DNA of 64,000 bases from NCBI GenBank assembly GCA_032871835.1, contig CM065300.1, positions 8,575,768 through 8,639,767 of the forward strand, in the 5' to 3' direction. This stretch comes from Dipteronia dyeriana (lineage: Eukaryota > Streptophyta > Magnoliopsida > Sapindales > Sapindaceae). The notes under the pieces are model-generated. The model was not told the DNA's origin and made no database searches. It worked only from the letters and a program-made list of their open reading frames with translations. Positions 1 through 12,998 of the stretch are shown in pieces (the first letter of the stretch is position 1; each line of letters begins with the position of its first letter). The translations under genes were made by a program, and so were the position numbers.

Positions 1-92
1 GGTGGTGTTTGTTACTGAAATCTGAATAGGTTCGAAATTTGAAGTTTAAATAACTTTGTTTTTCTGTATCTAAAATCTGAATGAAAAATTTA

Positions 93-1019
93 GGGATCAT
101 TTGTTTTTTTTTGTTTGAAAACTAAATCTGAACAATTCTGAATTTTTATAAAGATCGAATAAAGATTGAAATTTGAAATTAAATGATATGTTTGTTTTTT
201 CTTTTCTTTTTTTCACATTTGAATGTATTGTCAACACGTTTGTTTTTTAAAAGTAAAATTGTTTTAAAAAAATAAGTAATTTTATATTTATGTCTATATT
301 AAACAATTATACATATAATATGGAATAAAAACAATTTAAATAATAATAATTATATATGAATACGTATAATCATGATTTTCTTATTTGATTACAAACAAAC
401 TTTTTTTTTGTAAAGAAAAGTAAATGTTTTTTTTTTCAAAAAATAAAAGGTGCATCATGCAAAATCTCATAAAACTATATATATATATATATATATAGTG
501 TCAGGTTATATTAATTTAAACTGGTAACTTAAAATTTTGATTTTAACATCTTAACCACTCATGTGCTTTTAGAATTGTAAGTGCATTTAAATTATAATCA
601 TTGGATTAAAAGTACATGAGTGGTTGAGATGTTGGAGTCAAAATTTTAAGTTATAAATTTAAGTTGATTTAATTTGATCCATAAAGTATCGATATTAAAT
701 ACAAATATGAGAAGTGATTATCGTTCTTTTTTTATTTTTAAAGATATTTAAAATAAGTAATATATTAAAATAAAGATTTCTATATCTATATATAATTATG
801 ATGAAATTGAAAATATGTTATATACGAGGGATAATATCGGAAAAAAAGATTTTGAATTACATTTGATGCAATTCAGTGATTTGTAATTAAATAAAAAGTT
901 AGGTTTTTTTTACTTTTTATTTTAAACTGTTTTTTGGTATTTTTAAGTTGTTTGACTATTCAAAAGAACGTAATAATTATGATTCAAATCCATTAAATTG
1001 TGGAAAAAAAAACGACCCC
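93..1019. mobile_element. MITE-like element, TIR GGGATC-TTTGTTTT family
   Basis: The left end reads GGGATCATTTGTTTTTTTT and the right end, read on the other strand, begins GGGGTCGTTTTTTTTT. The interior is AT-rich, has no coding capacity and contains a short (TA)n run near 479-497. A second copy of the same repeat lies at 35758-40299 and aligns along most of its length, for example at the shared stretches near 290-330 and 905-950. No clean target-site duplication is visible here (TTA against TGA). Superfamily is uncertain; PIF/Harbinger-like is possible. Confidence 0.5.
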
Positions 1020-2000
1020 TGAGGTTGTCTGTTTTTCGAAAATATAACATCCGTAAACCTGTAATTTGACATCCATGCATGCCCTTACACTATTAATGAG
1101 CATTATACTATTAATAATAACTTTAAATTCATAGTGTAATTATTTTTTATAGTATTCAATTTTTTTTTACACTCAGTAATTAAAAAAATTCATTTTAATT
1201 TTTTTTAATAAAATGAGTGTTTAAAGAAATTAAATAATTTTGATGAGATATAATTAAAATCAGATTATAGAAATAACATTATTTGAATAAAAAAAAGTAA
1301 TATAATATTAAGGAATGAAAACAAAAATTCTCACTATCCCAACGTCGCCTCTTTCTTCGCAAACAAAACCTAACTCATGCTCTCTCTAACATCTCTCCTT
1401 CTCTTATGCTCCCTAATCTCTCTTGAAATAATTCAAATTCATTAGAAGATTTCGAGATTCCAGATTCGTCCTAAATGGAGGAGATTAGCATATACGAGTT
1501 AGTCGTAGGGGAAGTGGAAGGTGGGGAGTACGGCGGCGGCGTCGGATGTGCGTGAGAGATGGGATCAGAGACGGGTAATGCAAGTTCCGGTGGTGGTGAG
1601 GAGCTTGATGGGGAAGGAGTTCCATAGAGACTTTGAGATATTGGTTGATTTTTATTTTTTATTTTTTTCAATCCTCTTTCTTCCTCGGTACGACGGTACC
1701 TAGATAAATAACCTGGGTAATCCATTTTTTTATCATTAGTTTTTTCCAGTTATTTATTTGTCTTTGCTGGGTAATCTATAAAATGAATGTTTTTAAGGTT
1801 GAACATTAGTTTTATGCAGGGGTAGTATAATTGGAATTATGAAACTCGTGAGAGGTTATTTTGGGAAGAAATTTTTTAAAAGATTTCAGACGCATAACAC
1901 TTCAGACTTCAGCTACAATTCCATTTTAATTTTAAATGCTTTTTTGTGTTTTCCTGACTTCAGATGCCTAGAAAAAACAAATAAGAAGTCTAAAAGAGCA
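1020..2000. other. No gene recognised
   Basis: AT-rich DNA with one short GC-richer patch (about 1500-1620) that encodes only short unrecognised reading frames. Fragments resembling 'ctgaa/cagact' MITE interiors occur toward the right side, and the hAT element at 2009 is inserted into them. Nothing here can be called as a gene. Confidence 0.5.
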
Positions 2001-2008
2001 TGTCAGAC

Positions 2009-2892
2009 TAGTGGTGTAAAAATGGGCCGGCCGGTGACAGGCCGGTCCGGCCGGCCTAGGAAGTTTACGGGCCGTTCTTGGAACGGCCCGTGAAGGAAGA
2101 GGGCCAGGCCGCGTGCTGGGCTGCTGTGAGGAGGCCCGACAGGCCGGCCCTCCTGGCACGCCAATCCGGCGTGCCAGGCCTGTCGAACCGGTCCGGCGGA
2201 CCGATCAGCCGGTCCGTTCGGGCCAAATATATATATATTTTTTTCATAAAACCTCCAACGGCTGGAATTGATTTCTAACCGTTGGAGGAAATAAAAATTA
2301 CCAAAACCCCCCTACAATCTTTTAAATTACATTTAGACCCACAAATCAAATTTTTATATAAATACTTATATCCATTTCATTTTCCATTAACTCTCTCTAT
2401 CATTCTTTCAATCTCTCATTCTCTCAAATCTGATTAAAAGAATAAATAAATAAATAAATAATTAAAAAATTGTTCGTTCTCTTTATTCATTTCAAATCCT
2501 AATAATTGTTCGTTCTCTTCATTTATTTTAAATTCTAAACCCTTAACCATAAACTATAAATCCTAAACCCTATACCCTAAATAAAAAAAAAACGTAATTT
2601 GGAAAAAAAATTGGACAAAAAAACTAACCCGTTAGCCTGGCCCGCCCGGCCCGCCCGGCCCGCCAGAGGGGACGGAGGGCCGACCTGGCACGGCACGGCA
2701 CGCAGGCACGGCCCGCCTGAGACAGGCCAGCGTGCCGTGCCAGGCCTGCTTCTCTGTAAACAGGCCGACCGGCCGGCCGGGCCGGGCCGGCTCTCGACAC
2801 TGTCGCGTGCTAGGCCCAGCCAGGCCTGTTTCCAAAAATGGAATGGCCAAGCCGTCCCTAATGGGCCGGGCTAGTCCATTTTTACACCACTA
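2009..2892. mobile_element. Non-autonomous hAT element (884 bp), internal-deletion derivative
   Basis: Both ends are TAGTGGTGTAAAAATGG as terminal inverted repeats (17 bp perfect). The element is flanked by a perfect 8-bp duplication, TGTCAGAC, at 2001-2008 and 2893-2900, which is diagnostic of hAT. The first about 420 bp match the left end and the last about 450 bp match the right end of the larger element at 35996-39770, while about 2.95 kb of transposase region is missing. The terminal 250 bp on each side are very GC-rich with many GGCC/CCGG words, unlike the surrounding AT-rich DNA; these are probably transposase-binding subterminal repeats. CCCTAAA-like telomere-type words occur near 2535-2580. 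The short ORFs inside are shadows of the GC-rich ends. Confidence 0.93.
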
Positions 2893-3150
2893 TGTCAGAC
2901 CCTACTTCAGACGGAAAAAACAAACACCACTAAAAGTCTTGTACTAAAAAAAAACAAACGGCACCAAAGAGCTTTGTTGCCACCGTTCGAGTAGATGGCC
3001 GCGTCCTGACTTCGTTTCTCCATGACCGATGGATTGAACTTTGAGTCAGAGTTTTTTAACTGATGGACTGGGAATTGTATTCATTAATATGGCCATATGA
3101 CTTCACAAAAACTAGTGCTACACTCGTATTCTTGTTACACTTTAATCTTT
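2893..3150. other. Intergenic, no gene recognised
   Basis: Short stretch between the hAT element and the copia LTR. It begins with the second hAT target-site copy and includes a MITE-like end with AAACAAACGG-type words. It was probably contiguous with the DNA beyond 13007 before the copia insertion. Confidence 0.4.
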
Positions 3151-4171
3151 TGTTGGAAAATTTATGACAAACTACCGGTTTGAGACGGTTATTTGAGTAT
3201 GATCGGTTTCATGAAAATGAAAGATCAATGTATATTCAAATTCTTCTTCGTGAGAGCTTCGAAGTGGTATACTCAAACTCACAAATCGATTAATGGGTAA
3301 ATAAGAAATTGAGTCTCAAAGTGAGCCCATTGTGTAGAGAAAAATGTGCATCTCACATTGGTTGGATAAACCACTTATATGTAATATTTAAGTAGTTGTA
3401 TGATGGTAGATTATCAACATGTGTGTGAGCACGCCCTGCGTACACAATGCCGTTTCGGTTATACCGTGAGAGAACAATCCAATTTTTACTACTATTCTAA
3501 ATTTAATTATCCTATATTAGTTTATTGATAAGGAAAGAATTAATTATTTTTCTAAAGATAGACAGTTTTAAATGAATGAGAAGGAAAAATGTAATTTCCG
3601 TTTTGGTCAAGGAAATTAAGGAAATAGTTGATTTCCGTTTTGGATTCTGATACTTGATCAGTAAGTAATCAGAATCAATGATCAATTTTGAATTCTGATA
3701 CTTACTTGATCACTAAGTGATCATAATCAATGATCAATCAGGAAAAAATCTTTTAGAAGATTATTCTTTAATTAAGTTTCCTTTATCATTTAAAACGTAG
3801 TTATAAGTAATTTCCATATCAATCTCTTTGATTTCGGTTTTATAAGAAACCCTAATCTACAATTCATTAGACACATTATTAGAATCATGAAATTAAAAAG
3901 AGCAATAATTATTCTCTCTTCTTCTTTTTCTCTTTGTGTGCTTGATAAATTCGAACCTAATTTGAATTCGCTGAGAGTGGTTGTGCTTCGCACTTACACC
4001 GTTGAATCGTTGTATCCTGGGAGACAATCGCTATACACATACAGTGTTATATACGGTGAAATCGTCTTAAGGACATTGTGTGAAACACGGGTCTCGATTC
4101 CCTAACATTTTGTTTCTGTTTGTTATTTTCCTACATATTCGAACCAGATTGCTTTCGATATAAGAACAACA
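3151..4171 (+). repeat. 5' LTR of the copia element
   Basis: Starts TGTTGG and ends near CAACA, an inverted TGTTG/CAACA pair as expected of LTR ends. Matches 11994-12998 over its length with scattered substitutions and small indels. The short ORFs inside are not genes. Confidence 0.85.
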
Positions 4172-5503
4172 ATATTAAGACAATTTTGTTCTCTTCTACT
4201 AAAAAAAAACGTTTTCTTCAAAATTTCTGGTTTTGGTTTCTGGTATAGATCGTGAAAAACTTAAAACTTCATTGGTTCGGTTTAAAATTAAAAAGATCTG
4301 TGGAAATTGGGTCTGTTTTGTCGACACTGATTTCACTTAATAATTTGATTTATATTTTGGCAAATCGGCTCTATAAACAGACACTGATTTAGAAATTAAT
4401 TGCGGTTTCAACTGGATAATCGGGTCTGTAATACCATACACTGATTGCGATTTCAATTGTGAAATCTATAATCAATTATTGATTCACCGGTTAGATATCA
4501 ACTAATTTATATCGGTACTGTTATATAACATGTATGATATTTTGTGATTTTATAAGTATATCGATTGTACACACGAGTTATGTCAATATTTGATATTTCA
4601 GAGAAATAGAATTGTAGTCTATATTTGGAAAAAAGAAGAAGAAGGAATTATATGTTTATATAATCTTTTACAAGCCGGTCTATATATATAATTAAGAAGA
4701 TATAGACTAGTTCAATATAGTTTCATATCGGTGGGTTTACAACCTGTGATTGATATATTGTTAAATATACTGGTTTGTTTTATTGGTATGTGATATATTG
4801 TTGATATATATCAACACTATGTTCCGGTTGTGAATTCAGTATTTGGTGTAGTATCATTGTGAAACTAAATAGCACAAAGCTTGTATATACAATTGGGTTT
4901 ACTTTGGTACATTGACTATAAGATTACATAATCTTACACCAAAAGCAGCATTTGTTTATAGATATAAATATTATATTTAAATTGCTCAACTAGCGTTTTA
5001 TATACTATATACCAGTATTTGACATAATGATGTATACTAATTTGACATATAGAATTAACCAGTGCTTCATATTTTGTTTGACATATTAATTATCAAATAA
5101 TTGATAACCAATGTTACATCGGTGTGTGATATATCTTTAAATGATATATTAGTTACATATATATATTTAAAACAACCAATATATTAGAAGCCCGAACCAG
5201 ACAAACAACAACAACCCAGCCAAACAAGGCACCAAGACCAAGCAACAAAGAACTCACAGACAAAAGCAAACAAAGGGGTAAAAACAGAGCACCCAAACCA
5301 TTGCCAAAAAGACCAGAGCAGGCAATGGAAACAAACCAAGCACAAAGAAACCAACAAACAGTGAAAAAACCAGAAGAAACTCCTTAAACCAACCAATCAC
5401 CACACCAACTCGACCACTACTAGACCAGAACAAACAGCTGGAGCCAAAGGGATAAAAAGGAAACTTCAGAAAAAAACGCAAAGGCAAGCTCAAAGCACAA
5501 CAG

Positions 5504-6658
5504 TTATAGGCCAAGCCAATTTATAACCTCCCCATCCAAGTCGAGGCCCCTCTTTGCCAAAGCATCCACATCTGAATTAGACTCCCTCTGGGTAAAACAC
5601 AGAGACAGGTTCTCCAATCTCCGCAAAGTAGCTCTAATGTCGTAGATCACTTGAACCATTGGAAGATTGCCAAAATCGTCTTGCTTAACCCATGCAATCG
5701 CCACTTTCGAATCGCTTTCAATACAAATAGAAATCCCCTTAAGCGACATATTTGAAGCACATAGCAGGCACGCCCTGTGAATGGCAAGTAACTCAGCTGC
5801 AGTGGCCTCCAAGGAAACCACCGAAGCGGAAAAAGAACACAACCCCTCACCTTTTGAGTTCCTGAGAATGCCCCCAATACCAGTTTTACCAGTTTCGACA
5901 ATAAAAGACCCATCAACGTTGAATTTCAGGGATCCTTCAGGGGGATGTCTCCACTTCTTAGCGTTAACAACTTTCACATGACTTGCATCAAAATAGCAAA
6001 TCTCTAAATTTTCCATCAAAACTGTTATAGGTTCCGTAGAGCCCTTTCCATGGTGTTTAAACCACCAAACCACCCTAAATCTTACCATATCAATGACCAA
6101 AGACAGCTCAACAGTCAAACCTTTTAAAACCATATGGTTACGAGCCTCCCAAATAGACCAGACAACCGCATAAAACATCGTCAACCATGCTCTCCGCAGA
6201 TTCGAACTCAGACATAACCCTGACCAGCCACAGAACCAATCCTTAACATTCTTGTTGACAGGGGAATTAAATGACCACCACCTCATACAAGTACACCACA
6301 CCTTCCACGCCCATGGGCATAATAAAAAGAGATGGTCCACCGATTCACCCGCATTACCACACAACACACACTGTGAACCATCTGACAGAACAACCCCAAA
6401 CCGAATCAACACTTCACGAACCATAATTCTACCTCTTAATAATTGCCATACAAAAAGTTTCACTTTCGGAGGGCAGAAGCTACTCCAAACTTTGGAAAGA
6501 GTGGAACAAGGATCCTCTATGCTGTCTTCAATACAATTACGAAAAAACTTAACAGGAAAAATACCTTTTGGACAGAAAAACCATGCAAGCAAATCTGAAA
6601 CACAACTTTGCAACTTAAACCCCACAATGAGTGAGTGGAAAGCGTTCCAGATGTTCAA
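5504..6658 (-). pseudogene. LINE C-terminal zf-RVT and RNase H domains
   Basis: A 384-residue open stretch. The first third contains the zinc-binding reverse-transcriptase motif (FCPPKVKLFVWQLL, then CVLCGNAGESVDHLFLLCPW). Residues about 240-375 are an RNase H fold of the plant RVT_3 type, with KFNVDGSF, EATAAELLAIHRA and IESDS around the acidic catalytic residues. Plant L1 elements often carry such an RNase H, thought to help remove the RNA template. It is the 3' part of the LINE and no longer joined in frame to the RT upstream. A standalone host gene is unlikely because both sides are LINE sequence inside a target-site duplication. Confidence 0.88.
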
Positions 6659-6817
6659 CTCCCATCCAAAAAGCCTTCTCCTCAGCTGAACCTCCCAAAT
6701 CCACTCCCCCCTCTCTCAATAACCAAAATCATTAATTCGCCCCGTCTTGTTAATAGACAGCACAAAAATCCTAGGGAAAACGATTTTGAGCGGAATATTC
6801 TCCACCCACACCTCATC

Positions 6818-8084
6818 CTAGAAGCTCACTCTATCCCCTCTACCCATCACCAGCTTCATACCATCATCAAGAATCTTTACCGAAAGGGATCCCACCGTAA
6901 ACAAACCACCCACTGCTTTGACGAACGGAGAAGCCTTTGAACTAGTGCACCAAGTCCAACGGATACTATCTAACTTGACACCGTACTTTGCACACAAAAC
7001 CCTCTTCCATAATTGATTCCTTTCCCTTCCAAACCTCCAAACCCATTTCACCAACAAACTTCTATTAAAATCCACAATCCTGCCCACCCATAACCCGCCT
7101 TTTTTCTTGCTATTACAAATAGTCACCCAATCCACTGCATATAATTTCCTTTTTTCAACCCTATCATCCCAGAAGAAACTCCTTTGAAACTTTTCAATCG
7201 CCTTCGTCACACACACTGGAATTTGAAACACCGACATAAAGTATGTAGGAATGCTTCCTAGCACCAATTTGATCAAAACCAATCTCCCCCATTTACTTAG
7301 GTACTTTTTTTTTCCACGGAGCCAGTCGATTCTTGATATGACTCAGCACGAAGTTCCAAAAAGGTTGAGAAATAGGTCTAGCACCCAACGGCATCCCCAG
7401 ATATAAAATCGGCAACTTTGCTTCCTTATACTTAAACAAAGCTGCCCAGTCAAACTCCGCACCATACAAGATTTAAGAAAATTTATCTTTAAACCCGACA
7501 CCAATTCAAAACAACGCATGATTGTTCTAGCATTAGCAAGGTACTCCGAATTTGGTTCAAGAAAAAGAATCGTGTCATCAGCGTATTGGAGATGGGAAAC
7601 CGGCCTCTCATTCGAGTCAAAACAAAACCCTCTGATCATATCCAAATCTCTAGCTCTCGACAGGCAGACACTCAGACATTCAACAACCAAGTTAAATAAA
7701 AAAGGGGAGAGCAAGTCCCCTTGACGAAGCCCTTTTTCCACCACAAACTCCGACGTGGGACTTCCATTAACCAGAATTGACATTTTGGGTGTCGAGATAC
7801 ACCATTTCATCCAAAGCCTCCACTGACGACCAAAACCCATCTTCTTCATAACTAAATCCAAAAAGGTATGATCTATAGAATCATAGGCCTTTTCGAAGTC
7901 CAACTTAACCACAATACCTCACACTTTATCTTGCCTTCAACTATGAATAATTTCATCAGCAACCACAAAGTTGTCCAAGATTTGTCTTCCTTTAACAAAA
8001 GCTGATTGACTCTCACTAATCAAGGAACCCATTACCAACTTCAAGTGGTTGTCTAGAACCTTAGCAAGAATCTTATACATAGAA
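6818..8084 (-). pseudogene. LINE reverse transcriptase (partial, frameshifted)
   Basis: Reading right to left, the sequence opens with SESQSAFVKGRQILDN, a conserved block of L1-clade RT, then KLDFEKAYDSIDH (first catalytic Asp), GLRQGDLLSPFLF and the YADD box at about 7560. The frame breaks near 7912 and again near 7300-7340; the 6818-7282 piece is the region following the palm (IPTYFMSVFQIP). It would have copied LINE RNA into DNA at a nicked target. As it lacks the amino-terminal endonuclease and has frame breaks, it is inactive. Confidence 0.9.
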
Positions 8085-8275
8085 GATATATTGGTTACAA
8101 TTATATAAATAATAGTATCTGTACTTGTTATTTATGTTTCAAAGGTTGAAATTATATTGGTATGTTTATGTATTACATTTGATATATATTAACATACTAG
8201 TATTTGATAAATTGTTAATGGTTCTAATAAAAAAAATGGCTTGTGTAAGATGATTGCCGAATCAACTATGAACCT

Positions 8276-8426
8276 GGTGAATTTGGTTTGGTCTGTTGTG
8301 GTAGCCGATGGGTTTCCCTGTCTTGCTTCTGTTTTGTTGGTTTTGCGTGTGTTGCTATCTTGCTTTGTGCCTTTTCTTGACTTTCTGGCCTTTTATATCT
8401 TTCACCATGTCGTTCAAAAATAAAAA
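8276..8426 (+). mobile_element. Short LINE 3'-tail insertion
   Basis: A T/G-rich 151-bp segment ending in a broken A-tail (CAAAAATAAAAA) is bounded by AACTATGAACCTG (8263-8275) and AACTATGGACCTG (8427-8439), a 13-bp direct repeat with one difference. This matches a severely 5'-truncated LINE insertion in the copia gag region. The hydrophobic short reading frame here is not a gene. Confidence 0.65.
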
Positions 8427-8429
8427 AAC

Positions 8430-9560
8430 TATGGACCTGAGCATGACTCAAGAGACTCCGATGGTCAACCCAATTATGGGTCAGTTGACCGACCAGATGG
8501 TTAACACTTTTGTGGATAAAATGAATACCCAAGTGGTGAATTCGTTTGTGTCTCCGTTGTCAGTTCTGATGAACTATATGGAGAAACAAGTGAAATTCAG
8601 TGGTATGAATCTTAAAAGATGGCAACAAAAGTTGTTGCTCTGACTGACCACATTGAATCTTACGAGATTCTTAATTGATACGGCTCTTAAGACCAATAGT
8701 GGTAATGAGTTGGATGTGTAAGTTTAAAATGGTGATTATTGTCAAAATCAATTGTTTTGAACTTTAAAATTGTAATTATCAATTTCATGATGATTTATTT
8801 AAATTATCAATTCCGGATTAATTGAAATATTAAATTTTGAATTCAAAACAAAACTGATTTGACTTTAATGTTACCAATTTTAATGAGAATTAATTTTCAT
8901 ATTAATTCTATTAATTGAGTTGATCTCCTCCTGATGTTATGGTGGATAAATCAAATGTGAACTCGAGCATTCCACTAGAGACTCCAAATGATAATCCAAG
9001 TGTAGGATTAGACACTTTGGGTGCTAATTCTTTGCTTATGGACGAAGTGCCTATTATGTTGGCAAGTGTGGCAACATCGACTCCGGCCATCAACTTATTC
9101 GTGAGAAACATGGTAGAACCGGTGATGAGCAAGTGTGCGAGTCACACGAACTTTTAATGGTGGCAGCAAAAGATACTGTTTTATTTGACCACATTGAACC
9201 TAGTTAGGTTCTTGATTGAAGAAACTCCTAAACCCAATAGTGGTGAATGGCTAGATGTTCAGGTATGGAATGCTATTGATGCATGGAACCATTCGGATTT
9301 TATACCGAAACTACATACTGAACGGGCTGTCAGATTTGTTGTATATTGTATATTCTTCAAAGAAAATCAGTCAAAGAACTGTTGGAGTCGTTAGACCGAA
9401 AATACAGAACTGAGGATGCTGGATCCAAAAGGTTTGTTGTAGGCTGGTTTCTTGATTACCAGATGAGGGACTCTAAGACATTTGTGAGTCAAGTCTAAGA
9501 GCTTTAAGTGATTATGTATAAGATTCATGCTGAAGGGATGTCCCTAAGTGAAACCTTTCG
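8430..9560 (+). pseudogene. Copia gag relic with duplicated N-terminal segment
   Basis: Residues such as VRFLIEETPKPNSGEWLDV and the following AIDAWNHSDF, then (after a shift) [18 protein letters not shown], match the amino-terminal half of copia Gag, the capsid-like protein. A diverged copy of the first part (GNELDV, WQQKLLL) precedes it at 8430-8730, so the region is partly duplicated. Several stops and frame changes interrupt it. The remainder of Gag, its zinc knuckle and the protease are gone: at about 9557 the text passes directly into integrase. Confidence 0.75.
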
Positions 9561-9564
9561 GTGG

Positions 9565-11345
9565 TTGTTATCACTAAGAAGCAACCGATGTGGTGAGTAT
9601 GAAACACCATTTGGTGAATTCTGTGCACAACATGGAATCATACATTAAACCACTTCACCGTATCAGTAAAACGAAGTTTCTGAACAGAAAGATCATATAT
9701 TGAAAGAAATGATGAATGCAATGTTGATAAGTTCTAGATTACCTCAGAACATGTGGGGTGAAGCTATATTGTTTAGCAATTACCTTTTAAATAAGGTACC
9801 CCATAAGAAAGTAGACAATACCTCATAAAAATTCTTACAAATATAGAGGCGTCTTATCAAAGTGGTCGTACGTACACCTAAGAAGGTGAAAATAGGTATG
9901 AAAACTGTTGATTGCATCTTCATTGGATATGCACATTACAGTAGTGCTTATCGATTTTAGTGCATAAGTCTGACATCCCAGATATGTACAAAAACATGAT
10001 AATGGAATCTAGAAATGTATCGTTATTTTAACATGTATTTTCATGTAAATCCAATGATGAAGCAAGTTCATCAAAACGAACATATGCTGAAAGTTGTGAT
10101 GACCAAGAACAAGAAGTTGAGGATGAACCTAGACGTAGCAAAAGAGCTAGGATAGAAATATCTTTTGGTCCATATTTTCTGACCTATTTGCTAGAAGGTG
10201 AACCTCGAACCTTCAAAGAAACGGTGAGCTCTTCAGAAAAACTCTTGTGGAAAGAGACTATTAAGAGCGAAATTAATTCCATACTCCAAAATCATACTTG
10301 GGAATTAGCGGACCCTTCCTCCCGGATGTAGACCGCTAGGGTCCAAATGGATTTTTAAGAGGAAAATGCAAGCGGATGTATCAATTGATAAGTATAAGAC
10401 TAGAATTGAAATTAAAGGTTACAATCAATGAGAATTCCTGAATTACTTTGAAACGTATTCTCTTGTGACGAGAATAACCTCTATTAGGATAGTACTTGCA
10501 ATTGCAGCTTTACGAAATCTTGAATTACATCAAATGGATGTGAAAAAAACTTTCTTGAATGGAGAACTAGATAAAGAGATCTACATAGAACAATTTGAGA
10601 ATTTTTCCGCTCCAGCGCAAATGAAGAAAGTCTGTAAGTTGATGAAGTCTTTATATGGTCTAAAACAAACATCAAAACAATGACATGAGAAATTTGATAA
10701 TGCTATAATGTCAAATGGTTTTAAAATCAGTATTCTAGAGTGATAAGAAGTCTGATGTACTTAACAAGTTGTACAAGACCAGGCATAGCTAATGCAGTCA
10801 ATAAATTAAGTAGATATACGAGTAATCCAGGAACTGATCATTGGAAAAGAATAATAAGAGTACCGAAGTACTAACGATACACTCGTAATTATTACCTGCA
10901 TTATACCAGATATCATGCAGTCCTAGAAAGGATACATTGATTCAAACTGGATATCTGATATGAACGATTCAAAATCCACTAATAGGTATATATTCACACT
11001 AGGAGGTGCGACTGTATATTAGAAATCCTCAAAACAAACATGTATAACCAGATCCACCATGAAATATGAGTTTATCGTTTTAGATAAATGTGGTGAGAAG
11101 ACTGAATGATTACGAAAATTCTTAGAGGATATTCTAAGATGGCCAAAGCCTGTGCCAACGATTTGCATCCACTGTGATAATCAATCAACTATAGGAAGAG
11201 CATAGAGTAACATGTATAATTGGAAGTCTAGACATATACGTTGAAGATATAATTCCATTAGACAGCTACTCTCAATTGGAGTTATCTCTATTGACTACGT
11301 AAAGTCAAAAGATAACATTACGGATCAGCTAACCAAATGGTTTAA
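9565..11345 (+). pseudogene. Copia integrase / reverse transcriptase / RNase H relic
   Basis: In copia order: integrase core and C-terminal pieces (EFCAQHGIIH, MNAMLISSRLPQNMWGEA, KTVDCIFIGYAH) at 9590-9960; RT from about 10300 (PLGSKWIFKRKM, then LELHQMDVKKTFLNGELD and KSLYGLKQ) to 10730; and an RNase H end with SKDNITDQLTKW at about 11310. Stops at 10429-10431 and 10681-10683 fall where copia proteins have Arg and Trp, consistent with C-to-T type decay. RT lacks the region containing the catalytic YVDD box, deleted between about 10730 and 10745. Confidence 0.82.
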
Positions 11346-11993
11346 TCGATAATTAGTTGAGACATCATCGAGGGGAATGAGACTAAAGCCCATGAAATAA
11401 AAAGTCGATACAATGAAAACTCAACCTAGTTGACTGGAGATCCCAAGATCTAGGTTCAATGAGACAACCAAGTTGTAAGACTTAGTTTGATCACTGTGAA
11501 GGTTACCCTCTAGTCCATTCCTATGATGAAACAGTGATGCCCGTAGGAAAAGCTTAAACCATGTTTTTAATGATTCTTATGCGTTGAAATTCCAAGAATT
11601 GGAAATCTGAGCAGAGTAATGTGGGTTACTCTTAATTAAGAAACCACCTATGTGAGAGAAAAGTGAGGCCGCTTCTAAATGAGAATATTGAAGGGCTATA
11701 TTTTCTAGTGACTATCACATAACCAGGCATATGTTCATGGACAAAACGAACATAATAATGAGAACCAAATTGGGCCCGAAAGATGCTCGTGTGAGGTGTG
11801 CTATCGTTTACATAAAATTGTAGAACAGTTCAAGGATATCACATCTACTGATCAGCCAGTAAAGTAAGTATGCTTTTACAAGGGAAGGTTCAAAGGGTAA
11901 CACCTACCTATCCTATATAGATTTTGACCGTTTGAACTTACCAAAAATCATTTCTCGTGTCTCTTAGGTCAATTTTCATTCATGTGAGAGGAT

Positions 11994-12998
11994 TGTTGAA
12001 AAATTTGTGACAAACTACCGGTTTGATAGGGTTATTTGAGTATGATCGGTTTCATGAAAATGAAAGATCAATGTATATTCGAATTCTCTTTCGTGAGAGT
12101 TTCGAAGTGGTATACTCAAGCTCACAAATTGATTAATGGGTGAATGAGAAATTGAGTCTCAAAGTGAGCCCATTGTGTAGAGAAAAATGTGCATCCCATA
12201 TTGGTTGGGTAAACCACTTATATGTAATATATAAGTAGTTATATGATAATAGCTATTCAGCATGTGTATGGGCACATCCCGCGTATATGAATGCCGCTTC
12301 GGTTAGACCGTGCTAGTACAATCGAATTTTTGTTACTATTCTAAATTTATTTTTTCCTAAATCAGTTTATTGATAAGGAAACAATTAATTATTTTCCCCA
12401 AGTCAGACGGTTTAAATGAATGAGAAGGAAAAAAGGTAATTTCCATTTTGGTTAAGGAAATTAAGAAAATAGTTAATTTCTGTTTTGGATTCTGATACTT
12501 ACTTGATCACTAAGTAATCAGAATCAGTGATCAATTTTGGATTATGATACTTACTTGATCACTAAGTGATCAGAATCAATGATCAATCATAAATAAATAT
12601 TTTAAAAGATTATTCTTTAATTAAATTTCCTTTATCAAGTAAAACGTAGTTATCAAGTAATTTCCATATCAATCATTTTGATTTCAGTTTTATAAGAAAC
12701 CATAAATTCTTAGAATCATGAAATTAAAAAGAGCAATAATTATTCTCTCTTCTCATTCTTCTATTTCTGTGCTTGGTACGTTCAAACCTAATTTGAGTTC
12801 GCTGAGAGTGGTTGTGCTTCGCACTTTCACTGTTGAATCGTTGTATCCTGGAAGATAATCTCTATACATATACGATGTTATATACAGTGAAATTGTCTTA
12901 AGGACGCCGTGTAAAACACGAGCCACGATTCTCTAATCTTTTGTTTATGTTTGTTATTTTCTACATATTCGAATCAGATTGCTTTCAATATAAGAACA
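11994..12998 (+). repeat. 3' LTR of the copia element
   Basis: Starts TGTTGAAAAA directly after a purine-rich stretch (GTGAGAGGAT) that would serve as polypurine tract. Similar to 3151-4171 along its length. TCTTT follows at 13002-13006, with three bases unassigned between CA and the duplication. Confidence 0.83.

Larger units (their letters stand above)
5158..8084 (-). mobile_element. 5'-truncated L1-type LINE nested in the copia element
   Basis: A 15-bp direct repeat, GATATATTRGTTACA with one difference, lies at 5143-5157 and 8085-8099, the hallmark of target-primed LINE insertion. Reading on the minus strand, the copy starts inside the reverse transcriptase, runs through RT, a zf-RVT-like region and an RNase H domain, and ends in a 3' UTR (5187-5503) with an AT-rich tail at 5158-5186. 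The endonuclease and ORF1 are missing, typical of 5' truncation. Confidence 0.9.

Noticed and set aside
1471..1725. 84-residue minus-strand proline/serine-rich ORF
   Set aside because: Both strands are open over a short GC-rich patch; no similarity recognised and no splice structure.
2065..2278. ORFs in the GC-rich hAT ends
   Set aside because: GC-rich terminal DNA lacks stops on both strands; these are transposon ends, not genes.
5158..8084. Inverted repeat AACCAATATAT at both LINE edges suggesting a DNA transposon
   Set aside because: The direct 15-bp repeat and LINE coding order explain the ends better; the inverted match is short and AT-rich.
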